NCBI GenBank assembly: GCA_017644045.1
Contig: JAEPMI010000011.1
Span: 368,763-432,762, forward strand
Origin: Deltaproteobacteria bacterium
GTDB taxonomy: Bacteria > Myxococcota_A > Polyangia > Polyangiales > Houyiibacteriaceae
Reading direction: 5' to 3'
Length of the DNA stretch: 64,000 nt
The notes beneath the pieces are model-generated. The model was not told where the DNA came from. It searched no databases and saw only the letters and a program-made list of their open reading frames with translations. The position numbers and the translations under genes are program-made. Shown piece by piece: positions 62,368 to 64,000 of the stretch (its first letter is position 1; every line of letters starts with the position of its first letter).

Positions 62368-64000
62368 TCAGTCGTCGGTCGGCGGAGGAGGCGGCGGCAG
62401 CGAGCCGGGCGGGGGCGGCGGCATCGACGTCTTGCCCGGCGGGGGCGGGGGCATCGAGGGCGCGGCCTGGATCTCCTCGACCTCGAGCTCGTCGAGATCG
62501 AGCTCCTCGGCGGCGTCGATGTCCTCGACCAGGTCCTCCAGGTCGTCCAGCTCCTGCGTGGAGGCGTCGAGCAAGGGAGCCGGCTCGACCTCCTCGACGA
62601 GAGCCTCGAGATCGTCGAGCTCCTGAGTGGAGGCGTCGAGCAGCGGCTTCACCGCCGGCGCCTGGTCGGTGAGGATCTCGTCGCCGGGCTCGTCGGTGAG
62701 CACCTGCTCCGCGAGCACGTCCTCGACGGCCGGGCCGCGGCTCGTGTCGGCGGCGTCGCCGACCCAGCCTTCCTCGACCCAGTCCTCCTCGACGGACATC
62801 ACGTCGGCGTCGTCGGCGCTCTCGAGGTCGCTCACGTCCAGCTCGCCCGTCGCGTCGGCCTCCGGCGCTGCCTCGATGGCCTCGTCCTCGGGCGACGCCT
62901 CGATGAGCTCGTCCAGATCGGCGTCGGCGTCGCTCGCCGCGAAGAGGGGCGGGGGCGCCGCCACCTCGCCGGTCTCCGGCTCGACGACGTCTTCGAAGGG
63001 ATCGCCCTCGCTCTGCTCGTCGTCGCCGAAGGGATCGGCCTCGTCCATCGGTACGCCGAGCTCCGCGCCCTCGTCGACCGCTTCGACGGCATCCAGGAGC
63101 GCTGCGTCCTCGACCGCTTCGATCGTCCCTTCGTCATCGGCGAGGAGTGCGTCCAGCTCGGCCTCGGCGGACGCGAGCGCGCCCGCCTGCTCCGGCGCGA
63201 GCTCCGGGGCCTCGGCGTCCTCGACCGGCGCCTCGTCCAGGGCGAGGAGCTCGCTGGTCGACGGCTCCTCGTGACCCTTACTGCTCTCCTCGAGCCGCGC
63301 GATGGCCTCGTTGGGCTCCGGGTCCTCGGGGTCGAGCTTCCGGATCTTCTTCCAGACGTCGATCGCTTCCCAGGCGTTCCCGAGCTGCTCCTCCCAGAGG
63401 GTGGCCTCTTCCCGGAGGAGGGCGCCGCGGCGCTCCGGGCGCTTGCGTGCGCGGAGCGACTCGCGCTGCAACGCGCTCAGCAGGTCCTGCCAGCGCTTGG
63501 CGGCGCGCAGGCAACGGAGCCACTTGTCGGCGGCGGCGTCGGTCGCGTCGTCCCCGCGCGCGATCGTGGTGAGCTTCGCGTAGACCTCGGCGGCGGCGCT
63601 CGGCTTCTCCAGCCCCTCCTCGAGCAGTCGACCGCGTCGCTCGAGGAGCAGCGACGCCGACTTCTGGTCGATGGCCTCGTCCACGAGCTCCGCGTAGTGC
63701 GGGTCGAGCTGCGCCTGCAGCCCCTGTCGCTCGGCGAGGGCCTCGAGCGGGTCGAGGATCTCCGCGACCGGCGCGCGCGAGGACGCGGTACGCAGCACGA
63801 CGAAGGCCTTCGTCGCCTGGTCGAGCTCGTGCTCGTAGAGGCGCGCGGCCCGTCGCATGAGCTCACCGCTCGCGCGGGGATCTCCGTCGGACTCGTCGCC
63901 GAGCAACACGTAGAGCTTCGCGAGTCGCTCCCGGGCATCGGTAGGGCTCGGATCGGGGCGCTTGATGTCGAGCTCCTCGACCAGCTCCTCGAGCGTCTCG
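62368..64000 (-). CDS. Acidic helical-repeat protein, partial (5' end outside window)
   Basis: The frame is open from 62368 to the window edge, so the start is missing; 544 codons are visible. The first part (from the edge to about 63300) is helical with TPR-like units (ERLAKLYVLLGDES, AARLYEHELDQA, LQRESLRARKRPERRG). It is followed by about 230 residues of Asp/Glu-rich linker with repeated LLDASTQELDDLE units, and a Pro-rich end with PPPPPG. No catalytic motif. Proteins of this build in Myxococcota are poorly known; a scaffold is plausible. Confidence 0.7.
   Translation of the reverse strand, partial: ETLEELVEELDIKRPDPSPTDARERLAKLYVLLGDESDGDPRASGELMRRAARLYEHELDQATKAFVVLRTASSRAPVAEILDPLEALAERQGLQAQLDPHYAELVDEAIDQKSASLLLERRGRLLEEGLEKPSAAAEVYAKLTTIARGDDATDAAADKWLRCLRAAKRWQDLLSALQRESLRARKRPERRGALLREEATLWEEQLGNAWEAIDVWKKIRKLDPEDPEPNEAIARLEESSKGHEEPSTSELLALDEAPVEDAEAPELAPEQAGALASAEAELDALLADDEGTIEAVEDAALLDAVEAVDEGAELGVPMDEADPFGDDEQSEGDPFEDVVEPETGEVAAPPPLFAASDADADLDELIEASPEDEAIEAAPEADATGELDVSDLESADDADVMSVEEDWVEEGWVGDAADTSRGPAVEDVLAEQVLTDEPGDEILTDQAPAVKPLLDASTQELDDLEALVEEVEPAPLLDASTQELDDLEDLVEDIDAAEELDLDELEVEEIQAAPSMPPPPPGKTSMPPPPPGSLPPPPPPTDD

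Noticed and set aside
1-64000. tRNA genes and CRISPR arrays
   Set aside because: No TTCGANNC-plus-acceptor pattern and no regularly spaced direct repeats were found by reading; a tRNAscan-SE run would settle the first point.

Overview
The window is very GC-rich chromosomal DNA (roughly 70% by eye, third codon positions almost all G/C) from what looks like a member of the Myxococcota, probably near Sandaracinaceae/Polyangia. The pointers are a Ser/Thr kinase fused to a sigma-factor-like domain, many lipoproteins with acidic or Asp/Gly-rich linkers, a lipoprotein with seven NCGxCG cysteine repeats, a MerR-TPR fusion, a possible DUF2378-like protein and an OmpA protein with a long acidic tract. 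No rRNA, tRNA, CRISPR array, prophage or transposase gene was seen. The taxonomic placement is inference.

Layout. 1-1.2 kb: HD-domain hydrolase and a Uma2-type nuclease. 1.2-10.0 kb: a compact cluster that looks biosynthetic. It has a protein with two radical SAM domains, a second radical SAM protein, a glycine-amidinotransferase-type enzyme, a hexapeptide acetyltransferase, and a convergent operon of PLP decarboxylase, adenylating ligase and acyl carrier protein. 10.2-26.3 kb: envelope and signalling genes, including an AraC regulator divergent from a thioredoxin-reductase-like flavoprotein, a sigma-like/kinase fusion, a zeta-carbonic-anhydrase-like protein, a CPBP protease, a DASS transporter, a lipoprotein L,D-transpeptidase, an ExbD-like protein and a membrane-anchored nuclease-fold protein.

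26.3-28.95 kb is the most unusual stretch. It has no credible gene for 2.6 kb. It starts with an AT-rich segment carrying DnaA-box-like 9-mers, continues with a sigma70-like promoter, and ends in a 15-bp GNRA-capped intrinsic terminator. The roughly 2.34-kb interval between promoter and terminator is full of perfect hairpins with UUCG, CUUG or GNRA loops, and its first and last bases are complementary. I read it as a candidate giant structured non-coding RNA.

28.98-35.4 kb: dprA, trmFO, an acyl-CoA oxidase with an extra N-terminal domain, an ATPase and a XerC/D-type recombinase. 35.4-44.5 kb: an esterase lipoprotein, argB, an ATP-grasp ligase, a flavoprotein plus membrane ferredoxin pair, the cysteine-repeat lipoprotein and a membrane phosphoesterase. 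44.6-57.2 kb: a UbiB-type kinase, a DUF255/thioredoxin-fold protein, small membrane proteins, an OmpA protein, a dihaem cytochrome-rhodanese fusion and polA. 57.3-64 kb: a small kinase-like ATPase, a calcineurin-type phosphoesterase, a five-S1-domain protein, MerR-TPR and an acidic repeat protein cut by the window edge.

Two further patterns recur. At least 18 unit-leading genes have a TAnnnT-like hexamer ending 5-8 bases before the start codon and usually no Shine-Dalgarno sequence, which suggests widespread leaderless transcription. Two unrelated inverted-repeat elements of about 166-168 bp sit in the intergenic gaps at 48.9 and 58.9 kb.
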